From: Epiperipatus broadwayi
Taxonomy: Eukaryota > Onychophora > Udeonychophora > Euonychophora > Peripatidae
Length of the DNA: 64,000 bases
Assembly: GCA_028023455.1 (NCBI GenBank)
Contig: JAQFVV010012495.1
Coordinates: 2,075,711-2,139,710 of the forward strand
Direction of reading: 5' to 3'
In this document: piece after piece, positions 11,437 to 23,932 of the stretch
Numbering within the stretch: position 1 is the stretch's first letter
Layout of the letters: every line of letters begins with the position of its first letter
Notes under the pieces: generated by a model
What the model saw: only the letters and a program-made list of their open reading frames with translations
The model's database searches: none
What the model was told of the DNA's origin: nothing
Position numbers and translations under genes: made by a program

Positions 11437-11585
11437 TTTTTGGAGTGGTTTAGTGTCATGGTAGAGTACTGGATTCTAGAACTCAAGATCTATAGATTGC
11501 AACTTAGATCTCTCAGTTTTAGTACTTTTGAACTTTATTGAACTCTCAAATTCAAACCATTTGATTAATTTTTCTTCATTATTAA
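11437..11585 (+). mobile_element. SINE-like repeat, type S2
   Basis: The 5' part (GGTTTAGTGTCATGGTAGAG ... GATTGCAACTTAGATCTC) looks like a decayed tRNA-derived promoter head. The 3' part (ATTGAACTCTCAAATTC ... CCATTTGATTAA) matches the ends of similar copies at 25.0, 25.7, 30.9, 50.0 and 53.3 kb. The best of those ends in a GATGATGATGAT tail. The assignment is by pattern only. Confidence 0.4.
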
Positions 11586-12185
11586 TAACAATCACTTTTG
11601 AATATCAATGTAATGCATAAAGGTTATATAATGATTAGGGATTCTCTCTAGAGGACAAGTTTAATAGCACAAATTTTTATCCTCTGTATTATATTATAAA
11701 AATACTTTATTTTCAAATGATTTTATATTATATGATTATATATGAAACAAAATTCAGAGACATCTAGAATAATTATGATAATAAATTAAAATACTTTTCT
11801 TGCTTGTATTTACGACTATATCATAATATAAGTATCTTTTTATTTACTTTTTGTTTTGGTATTAGATGCATCAGTATCTTTCTTATCAATATAAATCAAC
11901 TTGAGATATTAACTCTCAAACTACTAATGCTTCAATGCTCATTTAATGATCCATATTGGATGACAATCTGAATTACTATTGGGATGGTTCAATCACCTTC
12001 TCATGATCTGATAAAAGTTTCAAGATTTACTCAGCCTCCCACATTATGAACATGCCAAATAAATAATCTAATTATTATTTTACAATAATCTTTTATAAAC
12101 AATTATAAAAGAATTTATTGTTAAGAAAGTTTTACCAAAAATTACAAATATTGTTATAAATCTACGTAAATTAAATGTAGAATCA
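11586..12185. other. A+T-rich stretch
   Basis: No element or gene is recognised. Confidence 0.35.
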
Positions 12186-12410
12186 GTGAAAGCAGTCGAC
12201 ACATAAACAGTACCAATATCAATAACAATTTCAATCTGTTGCTAAGGCAACCTCCTTTTAACACTAGAGATAGAAATCTACCTTTATTTATGGCGTAATA
12301 TGTTTATATAATCATTCTCTTTTATCATGTTGCAATCCTTAGATTGAGATTGTTGACTGTTATTGGATATTGTTTAAATGTTGACTGCTTCAATGAATTT
12401 ATATTTATGA
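12186..12410. mobile_element. Foldback formed by two inverted family F units
   Basis: The left unit (about 12186-12275) reads GTGAAAGCAGTCGACAC ... ATCTGTTGCTAAGGCAACC. The right unit (about 12325-12410) is inverted and ends TTGACTGCTTCAATGAATTT. Together they form an imperfect hairpin. This shows how a dispersed unit can exist both singly and as an inverted dimer. Confidence 0.6.
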
Positions 12411-12821
12411 ATCTATCTAGCATTGAGAATTATTAGCTTTATTATTTAAATAAATTAAAGTATTAGATTATAAGTATAATACAAAGTGGATTGCCTAGTT
12501 GGCACAGGAATTACAAATAAATTAAAATTTAAGAATAAAAATTAAATTAATCTTTTTGTTAAAAAAATTTTTTTTTCATTTTCATTGGCCAAGTGAATTA
12601 AAGTTTTACAACTTTTGATTGGTCAATTAACAAACTCAGCCATAAAAATATATTCATCTTTTAATATTATATTCATTTTAATTTCATTTGTAAAAAGTAT
12701 ATTAATAATTTGTCAGATTATGAAAGTGAATAAAAGTTTTTTCAAAAATAAATTTCTATTTATAATTATAAAAATATTCAATAGTGGATGATCTAAAAAG
12801 AAAGTTCATAACAAATTTAAA
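12411..12821. other. A+T-rich stretch
   Basis: Nothing is recognised apart from poly(A)/poly(T) runs near 12560-12580. Confidence 0.35.
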
Positions 12822-13275
12822 AGTGCTGCAGATGTCATTGATTTTTTTTCTCAATTTACGTTAGTGTAAAAGTAAAGAATTTTTCACTAAAATCTTACTA
12901 TTTTCCTAAAATAATTATAGTTTCAGCCTTTTTTACCAAAAGACATTATAATATGTAAATAAATGCCAACAAAATACTCTAAATTATTCATTTTTATTTG
13001 AAATTCAAATAAATAGCTTGGGTCAATGTAAATTGTTAACAGGTGTCAAAATTGTTGTTAGCGCTGGTTTCTTTTTTAATTTACATTTGTGTAAAAGTAA
13101 ATAATTTTTTACTAAAATCTTATTATTATTTTTTAAATAATTATAGTTTCAGCATATTTTATAAAAATAATGTATAATAAGTATGAAAAATAATAAAAAA
13201 AAACACTTTAAAACATATATTTTCATTTTGAAAATCAAAACAAAGATGTTGGAGTGGTGAAAATTATTGGCAGGC
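12822..13275. repeat. Tandem pair of about 224 bp
   Basis: TTAGTGTAAAAGTAAAGAAT, CACTAAAATCTTACTATT and AATAATTATAGTTTCAGC at 12855-12930 recur with small changes at about 13080-13155. The spacing is about 224 bp. A third partial start may lie near 13260. The divergence suggests an old duplication. Confidence 0.6.
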
Positions 13276-14599
13276 ATTCTTCTTTTGTTCAAAATGAGAA
13301 CCAACTAATCAGCATCTAGGAAAGCCTGCTTTCGCCCATTGTTGAACCTTCAATGTTAATTTAATTGATTTTTTTACTTGTAAAATAATTCTAGAGAGGG
13401 CAGCATCTTGCAATACTTGTTGTAGGCTTTAAAATAAGCATAAAAATACTACCATAGCTCAAAAATTGACGGTTTCTGATCGACTTGACAGCTGTGACCA
13501 TCCTGACGTGAAAATTTCTCAGAAAAGCTTAATAATTCTGTTGAGTAGTTAGTTTACATTAGAGCACTAGATGATGATCTATGACTATAATAACAAAAAA
13601 TGTTTAGGAAATGTATGCTATGATTACCAAATAAAATCGTATTGGCTATTGTCAGGAGATTTTTAATGATTATCTAAAATCTTTAACAAAAAAAACATTG
13701 CAACAACCTATGTTCAAGGCTTCTTAAATGTGTGTGTAAAAAAAAAAAATAACAATAATAATAAAACTTTTATCTTCATTACCCCAGACTTATTACTGTA
13801 AAACATTTTTAAATGTTTAAAAGGTAAATTTTTAAAAATTCATCATTTAATGGAATAGATTATTTGATGTAAAACTGAGATTTCTTACTTTGGAAGCAAT
13901 TGAAGCATTTGTTAAGATTCATTTAAAAAGATCATGTTGCAGCCATAAAGTACAAAAACATAAGATTATTTCTACTATAGTTCTTACGGTCATCAAATAA
14001 AGCATTATTTGACTTCTCCAGTTTGCATTTGATATTTGCAAAATAATCCATTCTGTTTTACTATTTTAGGCTGCCTATTGTAATAATAATAATTGAAGGG
14101 TTTTATTACCCAGGTCCTAAAAAGTTCAAGATCTGGAAGCAACATATCTGGGTTCAATTCATGAAACTTGGACTCTAAACTTGCCACTCTGTTAGTGCAT
14201 CTAAATATGCAGGGCAAAAATACCTGGATGGATTATTTGCTCAGGAGTTCTTAAAACATTTGAGCACTAAGAGTTTCTTATAGATCATGATCCTTTGGAC
14301 TCCTCAACCAAAAATATGATTGCCATTATTATCTGGTCCCATTGATTAATCATGCTTACGATAGATGGCTCTAAAATAGAGTAATGGAATCAGTTACTGC
14401 TTATTGCTTTTAATACAACTTTTACATTTATTTATGTCTTATATCCTTATCTCTAAATTTTATTTTATTTTATTTTATTGTAAAAATTTTCATAATAATT
14501 ATTAACTGTGATAGGAATAACATTTGTATTATATTATTATTTACTATAATTATATTAGCCAATAAAAGGAAACTATATATACATGATTAATAGTTTATT
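13276..14599. other. Unassigned stretch
   Basis: No gene is recognised. The part at about 14080-14310 is richer in G+C and might be another decayed SINE, but I could not align it to the ones listed here. Confidence 0.35.
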
Positions 14600-14735
14600 T
14601 AAAACAAATTTTGTTGTTGTTGTTGTTGTTTTACATGTGTCACAGCATCGGCCAGGAAGCGAACCTGCTAACCCAGGGCAACTGCTTGTAAGGCAGCTGT
14701 GCTGACTACTCGACCACCAACGCTTGTTATTTACA
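14600..14735 (-). mobile_element. tRNA-derived SINE, subfamily 1
   Basis: On the minus strand the head reads TGGTCGAGTAG, a full match to the Pol III box A consensus TRGYNNARNNG. About 60 bases on comes GGTTCGCTTCC, a 10 of 11 match to box B. Between them CTGC-CTTACAA-GCAG forms an anticodon-like arm. The tail is a run of AAC triplets on the minus strand (GTT on the plus strand, 14610-14632). The segment between arm and box B is long, as in class II (Ser/Leu-type) tRNAs. Possible imperfect target-site duplications are GTTTATTTAAAAC and GTTATTTACAAC on the two sides. It is a retroposon, not a functional tRNA, because the acceptor stem does not close. Confidence 0.75.
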
Positions 14736-15590
14736 ACTGTCAAACTAACTCTACTCACAACTTTGACACCATCCACCTCAGATAAATACAATAATAATAT
14801 AGAAATAACTTGGGTATAAACAGTGTGCGTAAAACTAACTAAACGAGTTTGAAAAAGTATTTCCTAGATAAAATTTCAGACGTGACAAGGCGAATTAATG
14901 ATCTTCAAAACGTGAACGTAAAATAGGTCAAATTAGATTTTAAAATTCATTAAAATTAATAAGGTTCGGCAATTATGAATATTATTTTTTTTTACGAAAA
15001 CGTGTGAGTTTTAAAAAACAACTTTTTCAAAAAATAAAACAAAACAAAACATTATGTAGTTTATATTAGTGTTATATTTATATTTAAATAGTTTATATTC
15101 AGCATACCTGTAATAATTGAATGGACATTTTAATTTTTGTTTTGTTATTTGACCTGTTTGATTGTAATAAACTTTCAAATGCAATGTGACCTACTTTTAA
15201 CAAAAGTTCAATAAATCTTGTCATGTATCATATCTAAAACACTTTCAAATCTAATGGTAAAACATCCCACTCCTCCACACTTCTCTTAATTTAGTATCAG
15301 GTGTTCACAAATTTGGTTCAATAAAAAAAATCAAAATTATTTTTAATTTGTAAGTAAAGATAATGTGTTCACATAAATTCACTACTATTATTTTTTTTTT
15401 GAAATAGTAAATAAAAATAACACCAATAAACAATTATTTAAATTAATTTCATTATAAGTATATAATTAATATCATGTATTAAAATAAACAGAATATAATT
15501 TATAACATCATATAAAACTATTCGCGCAATAATAAGGCTTCATTTTGATTTTATTACGCTGTAAGGTTATCAACATTACTTTTTAACAAA
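14736..15590. other. A+T-rich stretch
   Basis: No gene is recognised. Several CpG dinucleotides occur at 14825-14910 and near 15000, more than in the surrounding repeats. Confidence 0.35.
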
Positions 15591-15734
15591 ATATACCTCT
15601 TTGTCAAGCGTTGTTAGCCGAGAGATCATCCCAGCCGCCATGCAAGCAAGTAGTTGATTGCAGACGGTTGTGGGTTCGCCTATGACATATAAAAAATATG
15701 ACATATAAAAAATATATATATATACCTCTTTTGT
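15591..15734 (+). mobile_element. tRNA-derived SINE, subfamily 2, with target-site duplication
   Basis: The plus strand reads GCGTTGTTAGCCGAGAGATC, then GCAAGCAAGTAG, then GGTTGTGGGTTCGCC. The head is like a class II tRNA, and box B is close to GGTTCGANTCC. The 3' part TATGACATATAAAAAA is duplicated once. The insert (15605-15719) is flanked by ATATACCTCTTTGT (15591-15604) and ATATACCTCTTTTGT (15720-15734), an almost perfect target-site duplication. Confidence 0.8.
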
Positions 15735-16667
15735 AGTAATAATTTATTCTAATTTTTTATTTATCAGTGCAAATGTACTTTTCAAGTGACAAAAGACCAC
15801 ACACACCATTATCTAAGATAATGTAATTCATTCATTTAAGAATCGTTGATTATTTTTGTGTACTTTTCAGAATTTGTAGTTTGCTATCACCTTCTTATTG
15901 AACTAGAGGAATAATCTCTTTCTTCAGTCTCCAGATCATCATCATCTTTTAAGAAAGTGTATTTGAGTAAATATATATATATATGGGCCAGAGATGATCA
16001 TTTTAATCTTTAAATATGTTTTCCCAAAAAATATGACTATGGAACACCTCTGAGAGTGTGTGTTATGTTGCTTGGCAGAATTATATATTTAAAATATGTT
16101 ACTGTTTTAATTTCATTGCTTTATAATATCGCCTATATATATATAATTTTCAATTTGTTATTTTGATTGGTACATAGTATCTATTTATAGTAAGATAAAT
16201 GACTTTCATTGATATAAATAAATACTTAACTTTCATGTTCTGTCCTCTGGTGAAAGAATATAAATTATCTGACTTTTCTTCTAAACTTTACAAAACATTT
16301 TCAATCATCAGATAAAAATCCTGTCCAAGCTATTATTAACTTGTTAAATTTTGGATCTGTTGCAATAGTTTGCAATACACCTGCTTCGTGAGATGATTGG
16401 ATAAATGTTTCCTTTTTCTATAGTAATATTTAAGACTAAAGAAAGTGTTAAATAGAAAATAAATATTTGGATGACATATAAAATCTTTTTATTAATTAAA
16501 TTTTTGATGTTTCACACTTTTTACATATATAACTTTTTCAAAATTCTACGATTCTGACTAAAACAATTGTTTTATAGAAAAGTTAAGTTTATAAATGGTA
16601 GCTAATTTGTTAGGTTTTGATTTAATACGCCTTTTATGTTGGAATTAAATGACCTGAAACATATATT
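15735..16667. other. A+T-rich stretch
   Basis: No gene or element is recognised. Confidence 0.35.
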
Positions 16668-17055
16668 GTTTTAAATATTGAATGTGTAGAAAATTTTTAA
16701 TTTTAAACATTTCCAGATATAAACAACTGTTACTTCTAACAGTTAAAAAAATAACGTTTGGAGTGGTATTATTCTCCACTCTTTTTTTTTCAGATATTGC
16801 TAGCCTTACCAATGGTTCCTATGCTAGAAGCACCTGAAGAACAGTAGGTGGTATTATTCTCCACTTCTCTTCAGGTGTTGTTGGTCTGACCAGTGACTTC
16901 TATGCTAGCTAAACCTGAAGAATTAACTGCTTAAAATGTTGTGTAACACTTGTGTTGTCTTTGTATGTTAATATTAACAGTTGTTAGTATTTCGAAAAGT
17001 TTAAATAAATTTTAAAATTTTCTAGACATTCAACATCTAATATTTAATAGCAGAA
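16668..17055. mobile_element. Foldback element, family B
   Basis: The left arm (TAAATATTGAATGTGTAGAA ... AACGTTTGGAGTGGTATTATT) pairs imperfectly with the right arm (AATATTAACAGTTGTTAGTA ... TTCTAGACATTCAACATCT). The core GTGGTATTATTCTCCACT occurs twice in direct orientation, each followed by a block of GTTGnTGGTCTGACCAGTGA type, so the middle is rearranged. The better copy is at 54274-54666. A Penelope-like tail starts at the right edge. Confidence 0.55.
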
Positions 17056-17330
17056 GCTCAACCACAGATTTGAGCCCTCCAAGGCTGATATTTTATGTAC
17101 GGAAAGAAACAATATCAAGAGGAAGGTTAAGGAAGCTTGTTTCATCACCAACGATGCCAAATCAATAAACAGAAAAGACACTTGTTTCGCCATTTCTAAA
17201 AAAATGGATGATATAGGAGGCAATTTGCATACATTTGCATATAACTAATAATCTGGAAAGACTATGAATATGGAGCAACAAGGGCTCTGAAAGTGCTAAG
17301 TCTGTAAATTAGAATATATATATAAAAAAG
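17050..17330 (+). pseudogene. C-terminal end of a Penelope-like element
   Basis: The plus-strand frame to about 17249 reads FEPSKADILCTERNNIKRK, then EACFITNDAKSINRKDTCFA and ISKKM. The antisense element at 60.7-61.9 kb gives FEPTMARALCMERN, then EACFIAND and CFAISKKW in the same order, so both belong to one family. This is the region just after the GIY-YIG endonuclease. In a second frame, KDYEYGATRALKVLSL (about 17258-17307) matches YDYGDTRSLKALS of the other copy. No RT or GIY-YIG core is present here. The fragment begins where the family B foldback ends, so the 5' part was probably lost or displaced there. Confidence 0.75.
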
Positions 17331-18680
17331 CCTACAAATTATTACATAAAAAGTTTCACTGCAACGCATCAGCGTATGATTAATCATATTATTATGTGTA
17401 AACCAAGCGGTATTAACAAGATACTTTGAAAATGCTTGAAGTTTTTAAGGTTGTTAATAACGCTGAGGATTTTTTAAAAGATTTTAAAGCAGATCTTACA
17501 TAATTCTTTTTAAAAAATGTTTTAATTTTATGAGTAAAATTTTCAATGTATGAAACTGTTGCTTATTAAAAATTAAAAATAAACAAATGGTTTAGTAATC
17601 AGGGAGTTGATAAACCAGAAATTGCAGAGCTGGAAACCATCTTTGAACTTGAGTTCCAGAGTCTGCTTTTCATGATTGCACCAAACTATGTCAGGGTGTT
17701 GCATATTTATAACCTTATTTGGATCCGCATTCCGTCAGTGTGCTATAAATATATAGAATAAATGATTTAATCTTGATTTATTTTTGTATTATCGTCTACT
17801 AAAATAGCATAAAATTGCTGATTTTTATTGTAAAATTTCTTTTGCTGACATTATTTTTTGGCTGGAATTTTCTATTAAACATTTGTCAGTCAAAGTCGTG
17901 AATGAAATAAGACACAACACAATTGCTATTTTTAAAATAACTAAATCAATCGGGAACTCAACTTTGAAGAAAAAAAATCTAAACAATTGAAAAAAAAGTT
18001 CAGATATTTTGATGTTTTGTTTTAACAAAGATAACATTTCTTTAATATTTTTTTTTGTTTTTCACATTTTTTATAGCCTGATCAATATAAAATAATCATT
18101 TTATTTCTTATTATCAACTAAAATTATTATCTCTAATATAAAAAATTGTTTACAGAAAATAGTTTATCATTTTATTCTAAAAACATCTCCTTGTCTAAGA
18201 GTATATGATCTCTCTAAATTCATACAGAAATGATAGTATGTTCTTGGTAAACATCAAAAATGTTAAATATTTGATGCTCAGCACTATACATATATTATGG
18301 TTATATTTGATATTTTAATATGTTCTCTATTATTGTTAATGGATTACAATTTAATGATGTAGCTATCATCGTTTTTATATCTTTTATCAAATAGTATGGA
18401 TTTATCATTTTAGAATTTACCCACACAATTTGTCCAATTATTTAATAGTTTTAGTGGGGAAAAAAATTTCCCCTATTTATCATGCTTTGTTACCCATTGG
18501 ATTAAATTACTTTTAGAACAAATGTTATGATGTTAAAGTTTTCAATGATTATAGTTTATATAACACTTTTTAGAAGGAAATGGTATGTGATGATGTGATG
18601 TGATGTGATGTAGCTACTCCTTAAAAGAAATCAAGAATCTCTCAGCAATTATACCAAAAAAAACTTGTTAGCTACTTAAT
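17331..18680. other. A+T-rich stretch with a small TGATG repeat
   Basis: No gene is recognised. A GTGAT pentanucleotide repeat lies at about 18585-18611. Confidence 0.4.
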
Positions 18681-19584
18681 TTTACATTTCCCAGTCTATT
18701 TTTTCCCATATTCTGCTCCATCCCATTTCCACAACATAATCTTTGTCAACTCTACAGCCTTTATATCTAAATCCCTTTATCTTTTTCCAAACCCAGCATA
18801 AAAACCAATAATCTACTTTTTGTATAATCATTTTTTTTCATATTTATTTTCCCATAACTTCATTATATGTACCCTTTCTGTTTTCAAGCATTTACATTCA
18901 ATTAACAAATGCCTAATATTTTCTATTTCTTCCTTACATAATTTACAAAATAAATCACCAATATTTTTCCATTTACATTTATATTCTCTTGTTGCTAATG
19001 ATCCTGTTCGAGCCTTAAACAATAAACTACTTTCCTTAACTATTATCATAAATTAACTCACACCTAATATTCTGTTTATTTCTATATATATTTAAACTCT
19101 TTTTACTCTCCATACTAGTTCTCCATCTCTCTAACTCCCTATTCTTTATTAGTAAATCTATTCTTTTATCCCATTCCTTACCACTATAGCACTCAACAAT
19201 CCTCCTAACACAATCATCCCCTCTTTTATACAAATATACTGATATAAATTCTTTAACCAAATCTTTTGCATACTGTATTACCTTTCTCACCCATCTTGTT
19301 ATCTGCCCTTTACTCATAACCCAATTAAATACTATTTTAACTATTCTTTTATTATCCATAAACTGCAATCTACCAAACATTTTCATTTTACTTTTTGCAT
19401 CTCTCATAGGAAAACTTGACCATCCCATTTCTCCTTGAATTGCCTCCCTTGCTGTCCATACACCTGCATCCAATGCATGTCTTCCTACTTCCCTTTGAAC
19501 TTTTTCTAAATAATTTAATACCCCATTACTAACATATAATGCATCATTCCAGTACTGCCATCTATTGTATGCCTGATCAAACAA
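18681..19584 (-). pseudogene. C-terminal part of a LINE ORF2, frameshifted
   Basis: The minus frame 19584-19036 (182 codons) reads WQYWNDALYVSNGVLNYLEK, VQREVGRHALDAG and WSSFPMRDAKSKMKMFGRL. A second frame, 19049-18828, overlaps its end and reads LFKARTGSLATREYKCKW followed by CKLCKEEIENIRHLLIEC, a CxxC...H...C zinc knuckle. This order (RT thumb/connection, then zinc knuckle) is usual for the end of LINE polyproteins of CR1/RTE/jockey type. The shift between frames at about 19040 and a stop after the knuckle mean it is not functional. A third piece, DYWFLCWVWKKIKGF (about 18720-18830), probably continues the same protein. The 5' edge coincides with a family E hairpin arm. Confidence 0.8.
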
Positions 19585-19690
19585 TAGATACTAGACAGTT
19601 GTGTTTTAAATCCACAGCTAATACTAACCTATTCATATCTCCAAACTAGATTCTAGCTTATGACACTTCATCATTGAGAATCTATTGGAA
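19577..19690. mobile_element. Solo arm of foldback family E
   Basis: CAAACAATAGATACTAGACA, TTTTAAATCCACAGC and CTATTCATATCTCCAAACTA match in order the left arm of the hairpin at 19972-20172. No complementary right arm follows within several hundred bases. Confidence 0.55.
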
Positions 19691-19971
19691 TTAATCTATT
19701 TTTCATTCAACAATTGTCCATTAATTGTTTTACAAGCAATGAAATTGTAATTCAGAAACATTTTAATATTATAAATATCAGTGATTAAACTGTAATTCAA
19801 AAGCTTCTAATATTATAAACCCAAGTCTAATTATTTGCATAGATATATAGTTCAATAAGCAGTTTAGTAAATATATATTTTGGCTAAGATTGGTATAAAA
19901 CCTAAAACTGTTATTTAATTCCAGCTTACAATGCTTTTAAGTTGCAAATTACTCCTAACTTTAGTGCTGCC

Positions 19972-20172
19972 ACAAACAATAGATATTAAATAGGAGCACT
20001 TTAAATCTATATCCAATACAAACCTATGCATATCTCCAGATGAGTTTGTGTCTAATAGCACTCATCACTTTTAGGCTCTTCACCTACATTTACTATAAGC
20101 CAGGAAATAGTCTGGAGATATAAATAGGTTAGAATTGGATGTAGATTTAAAGCACTGTTCTCTAGTAATAAC
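19972..20172. mobile_element. Foldback element, family E
   Basis: The left arm GAGCACTTTAAATCTATATC ... CATATCTCCAGA pairs with TCTGGAGATATAAATAGG ... GATGTAGATTTAAAGCACT. The loop contains CACTCATCACTTTTAGGCTC, which resembles the TCATCAGTGAGGAGCCT module of family A. Confidence 0.65.
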
Positions 20173-21508
20173 TGATTATTCAAACTCAAGAATTAGATAG
20201 AGCTATAGAATAAAATAAACAGAAATATGCTTACAAAAAGTTATAGTGTATATAATCAAATGTATTACTCCTTATGAGTTATTGTCATAATGACTACAAA
20301 AACTATATTTTTACACTAATGAGTTTCTATGAATGACATAGGATAAATACTACCACCATTCACAACCAAAATAGAAATGCTATCTCCAAACTTCAGCAGC
20401 CAAATATCTAGATCAAAACCTATCTGCCTGATAACTGACAACAATAGATTGATCTCTCTCAAAAATAATTCTGCCTTATCACATTTTACAGGGATATTCT
20501 TGAGCTAAAAATCTTTATCGGATTATTTATAATAATATAGTTCAATCCTTAAAAATCTTTCTGTTTTTAACAATTTTTATAAGTAGATTCTTAATCCAAA
20601 TATCCACATGATTACTAACACTAATATAAGTTATAACATAAATCATTCACATTATTTTTAAGTAATAAATGATGAATTTCATTTATTATGTTGAAACTAA
20701 AAGGAAAAACAACTATTCCTATTTCCCTAAAATTATTACAATGATGTGAATGTGTTAGTATAATGTCCTTTGCTCTGACTTTTGTTTATGCTGCAACATT
20801 ATATTTAGATGGTTAAAATAGTAGTTTTTATACATTGTCAGATACTTTTAATCTGCAGTGCAATTAAAAGCGAATATTGATAATAGCAGTGAATTGGGAG
20901 CCAAACTTATCAAGAATAATAATTATGGTTCTATGAATTTGAAAGGTAACTTATTCTTGAATTTTTCTATAGCATGTAAATTGTCTATTAAAAACACTTC
21001 ATTTAGAAAACAATCATTATATTAGTATTTGAATGTATTCAAGCTTAAGACAATGGATTTTTTATACATTATATTTTCCAAGTTTTTGCTTTTAACAGTG
21101 TGTCTTTCCCCTTATCTCAATCTTATTGCATTCATGCATTAGCCCAAAAGTCAGAATATAAAAAAGCCAATATTGCATGGGCAAAATAGGTAAGAGACTG
21201 TTAAATAGACTATAGATCAATATATAATAGAGATAAAATTATAAAGTCACCTTTACAAATTGGATGCTATTACAAATGTAGTAGAAAACATTTTGTTAAT
21301 TCCATAAAAGCAATTTCTATCCTGCTAAATTTCAATAATTATTAAATATTAAAAGTATCTTTTTGGGTTTTTAAATTGATAATGTTATCAGCATATATCT
21401 TCTTAGCAAGTGTGCTTTGAATACAAATCAATTCTTAACTTCAGTAAAATGAATAATCTAAATGGCTTTTTGGCAATGGTTGAATTTTTAGTGACTTAAT
21501 TAAAAATG
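20173..21508. other. A+T-rich stretch
   Basis: No gene or element is recognised. Confidence 0.35.
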
Positions 21509-21849
21509 AACATGTAGCATTCTCTGACTGCCATGATAAGAAGAAAGTAGAGAATTATGTATCATTCTCTGACTCCCACAATGAGAGGAATATGGAGCAT
21601 TATGTAGCATTCTCTGATTGCCAAGATAAGAGGAATGCAGGGCTTTATATAGCATTCTCTGCCAGATAAAAACATGCAAAGCATTATGAGGCATTCTCTG
21701 GCTGACGGGATAAGAGGAATGCAGAGCATTATACAACATTGCCAGGATAAGAAAATGCAGAGCATTATGTAGCATTCTCTTCCAGGATAAGATGAATGCA
21801 TAGCATTATGTAGCATTCTCTGATTGCCAGGATAAGAGGAATGCAGAAC
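21509..21849. repeat. 45-bp minisatellite, about eight degenerate units
   Basis: The motif ATGTAGCATTCTCTGATTGC followed by CAGGATAAGAGGAATGCAGA repeats with a period of about 45 bases. Some units are shortened by about 5-10 bases. Because 45 is a multiple of three, open frames run through on the minus strand; they are artefacts of the period. Confidence 0.8.
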
Positions 21850-22335
21850 AAGGCAATAAAAGAAATTAATAACAGAAATTCATCAACTGATAAGAACGCT
21901 TAAGAATGATTGCAAGTTGAAAACAAAAAGATAGCCATTTATTTATCATACAGCATTAAGAGTAATGTATAAACTTAAAATTATATTATACATTATTAAA
22001 AGTAGCAGATGACATTCTTTTTTTTTTTATGATAGTGATACTATATCAAATAGATGAAAAGGGTGATCATGTTTTGAATGAAGATTCCAGAATTTAAATA
22101 ACTTATAATAATATATTCAATCTAAAGACTGATTAAAATTAAAAAGTGCATTAACCATAAAAACAGGAAACTGCAGGTCTTGATATTTAAAAAAAGTTTA
22201 AAACATGGTGATGATATGTTATTTTGAAAACTATTGAAAGTTTTTAGAAATATAGAAAACAAACTTATGACACCTAACTTTTTTTTCTTCTAGTTTATCA
22301 AGAAAAAAAAGATAAAATGTTGCACATATAATTGC
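21850..22335. other. A+T-rich stretch
   Basis: No gene or element is recognised. Confidence 0.35.
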
Positions 22336-22432
22336 AGAATATCATTAAATTGAGAGAAACTGCAAACCTCTCGCGTTTGCAGCTTCTCTCAATTTAATTT
22401 CAATACTGTGCGCTTTATAAAGAATATCATTA
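22336..22432. mobile_element. Small hairpin flanked by a 12-bp direct repeat
   Basis: TTAAATTGAGAGAAACTGCA (from 22345) pairs with TGCAGCTTCTCTCAATTTAA with one mismatch around a loop of about 7 bases plus AAC/GTT. The hairpin region is bounded by AGAATATCATTA at 22336-22347 and 22421-22432. A direct repeat of this kind would fit a target-site duplication of a very small MITE, but chance cannot be excluded in A+T-rich DNA. Confidence 0.5.
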
Positions 22433-22767
22433 TTAATTCACAACAGTAAAAAGTACTTTTTCATGAAGTACATTATCAAATTATGCTTTGTTTTGTTGTT
22501 TTGCATTGACAAAATTATAAAAAATCAAACAAATCCACCTTTCTTTTTACTTTTTTAATGTTCATTTTATTAAATTAAAATTAATCTATCTGACAGTTTT
22601 GATTGCCCAGCAATCTTCCTCAGAGCTACAAAACATGTATAAATACATAAATATACAAATACGTAATCATATAAACATACAATATTATATTTATCTCAAA
22701 TGACTCATTTTTTACATATATTTTATTATCTATACCTATATAGACATGTATACATACCACATATATA

Positions 22768-22865
22768 ACCATTAGAAATCAGTCAATACTTAGACAATCC
22801 CAATATAGATATCAATCAACAATTTCAAACTGTTGTCAAGGAAATCTCTTTAACAATAAAGGTGT
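22768..22865 (+). repeat. Dispersed repeat, family F, inside the microsatellite foldback
   Basis: AATCAGTCAATACTTAGACA and CAAACTGTTGTCAAGGAAAT follow the family order. It lies between the left terminal repeat and the microsatellite, so it is either part of that element or nested in it. Confidence 0.6.
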
Positions 22866-23154
22866 AATCCCACCATTAGACTTGACCATTATTACACTTA
22901 TTATATATATATTCAAGCTTAAATGTCTGAATTCAAGTCTCTTATAATTACATTAAGTTTAGTATAGACAATATACATATATTTAAATATTATAAATATA
23001 AATATATCCCTCATTTATTCTACACTTATATATATATTATCCCTATATGTGTATATATTGCTATAGATATATTGAAGGTGATATTTATTTATGTATTATA
23101 TGTAAATAGGGCTAATATATGTAAATGTAGTATACATATATATATTTGATAGGT

Positions 23155-23750
<596 letters not shown>

Positions 23751-23932
23751 GTAAAAAATGTTATTTCCAAGTAAATATAATGTTGTACATTTACATGATT
23801 AAGCATTTATATATATTTTGTAGCTCTGAGAAAGATTGCTGGGCAATTGAAACTGTTAGATAAATTAATTTTAATTTAATAAAACAAGCATTGAAAAAGT
23901 AAAAAAAAAAAAAAAGTGATTTGTTTGAAAAA

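Noticed and set aside
14640-14720. Functional tRNA gene (and the similar loci at 15.6, 28.6 and 49.7 kb)
   Set aside because: Box A and B are good, but acceptor stems do not close, and poly(A)-type tails and target-site duplications show retroposons.
21500-21816. Two overlapping minus frames with MLHNALHSSY-type repeats
   Set aside because: They are products of the 45-bp minisatellite, open in more than one frame at once.
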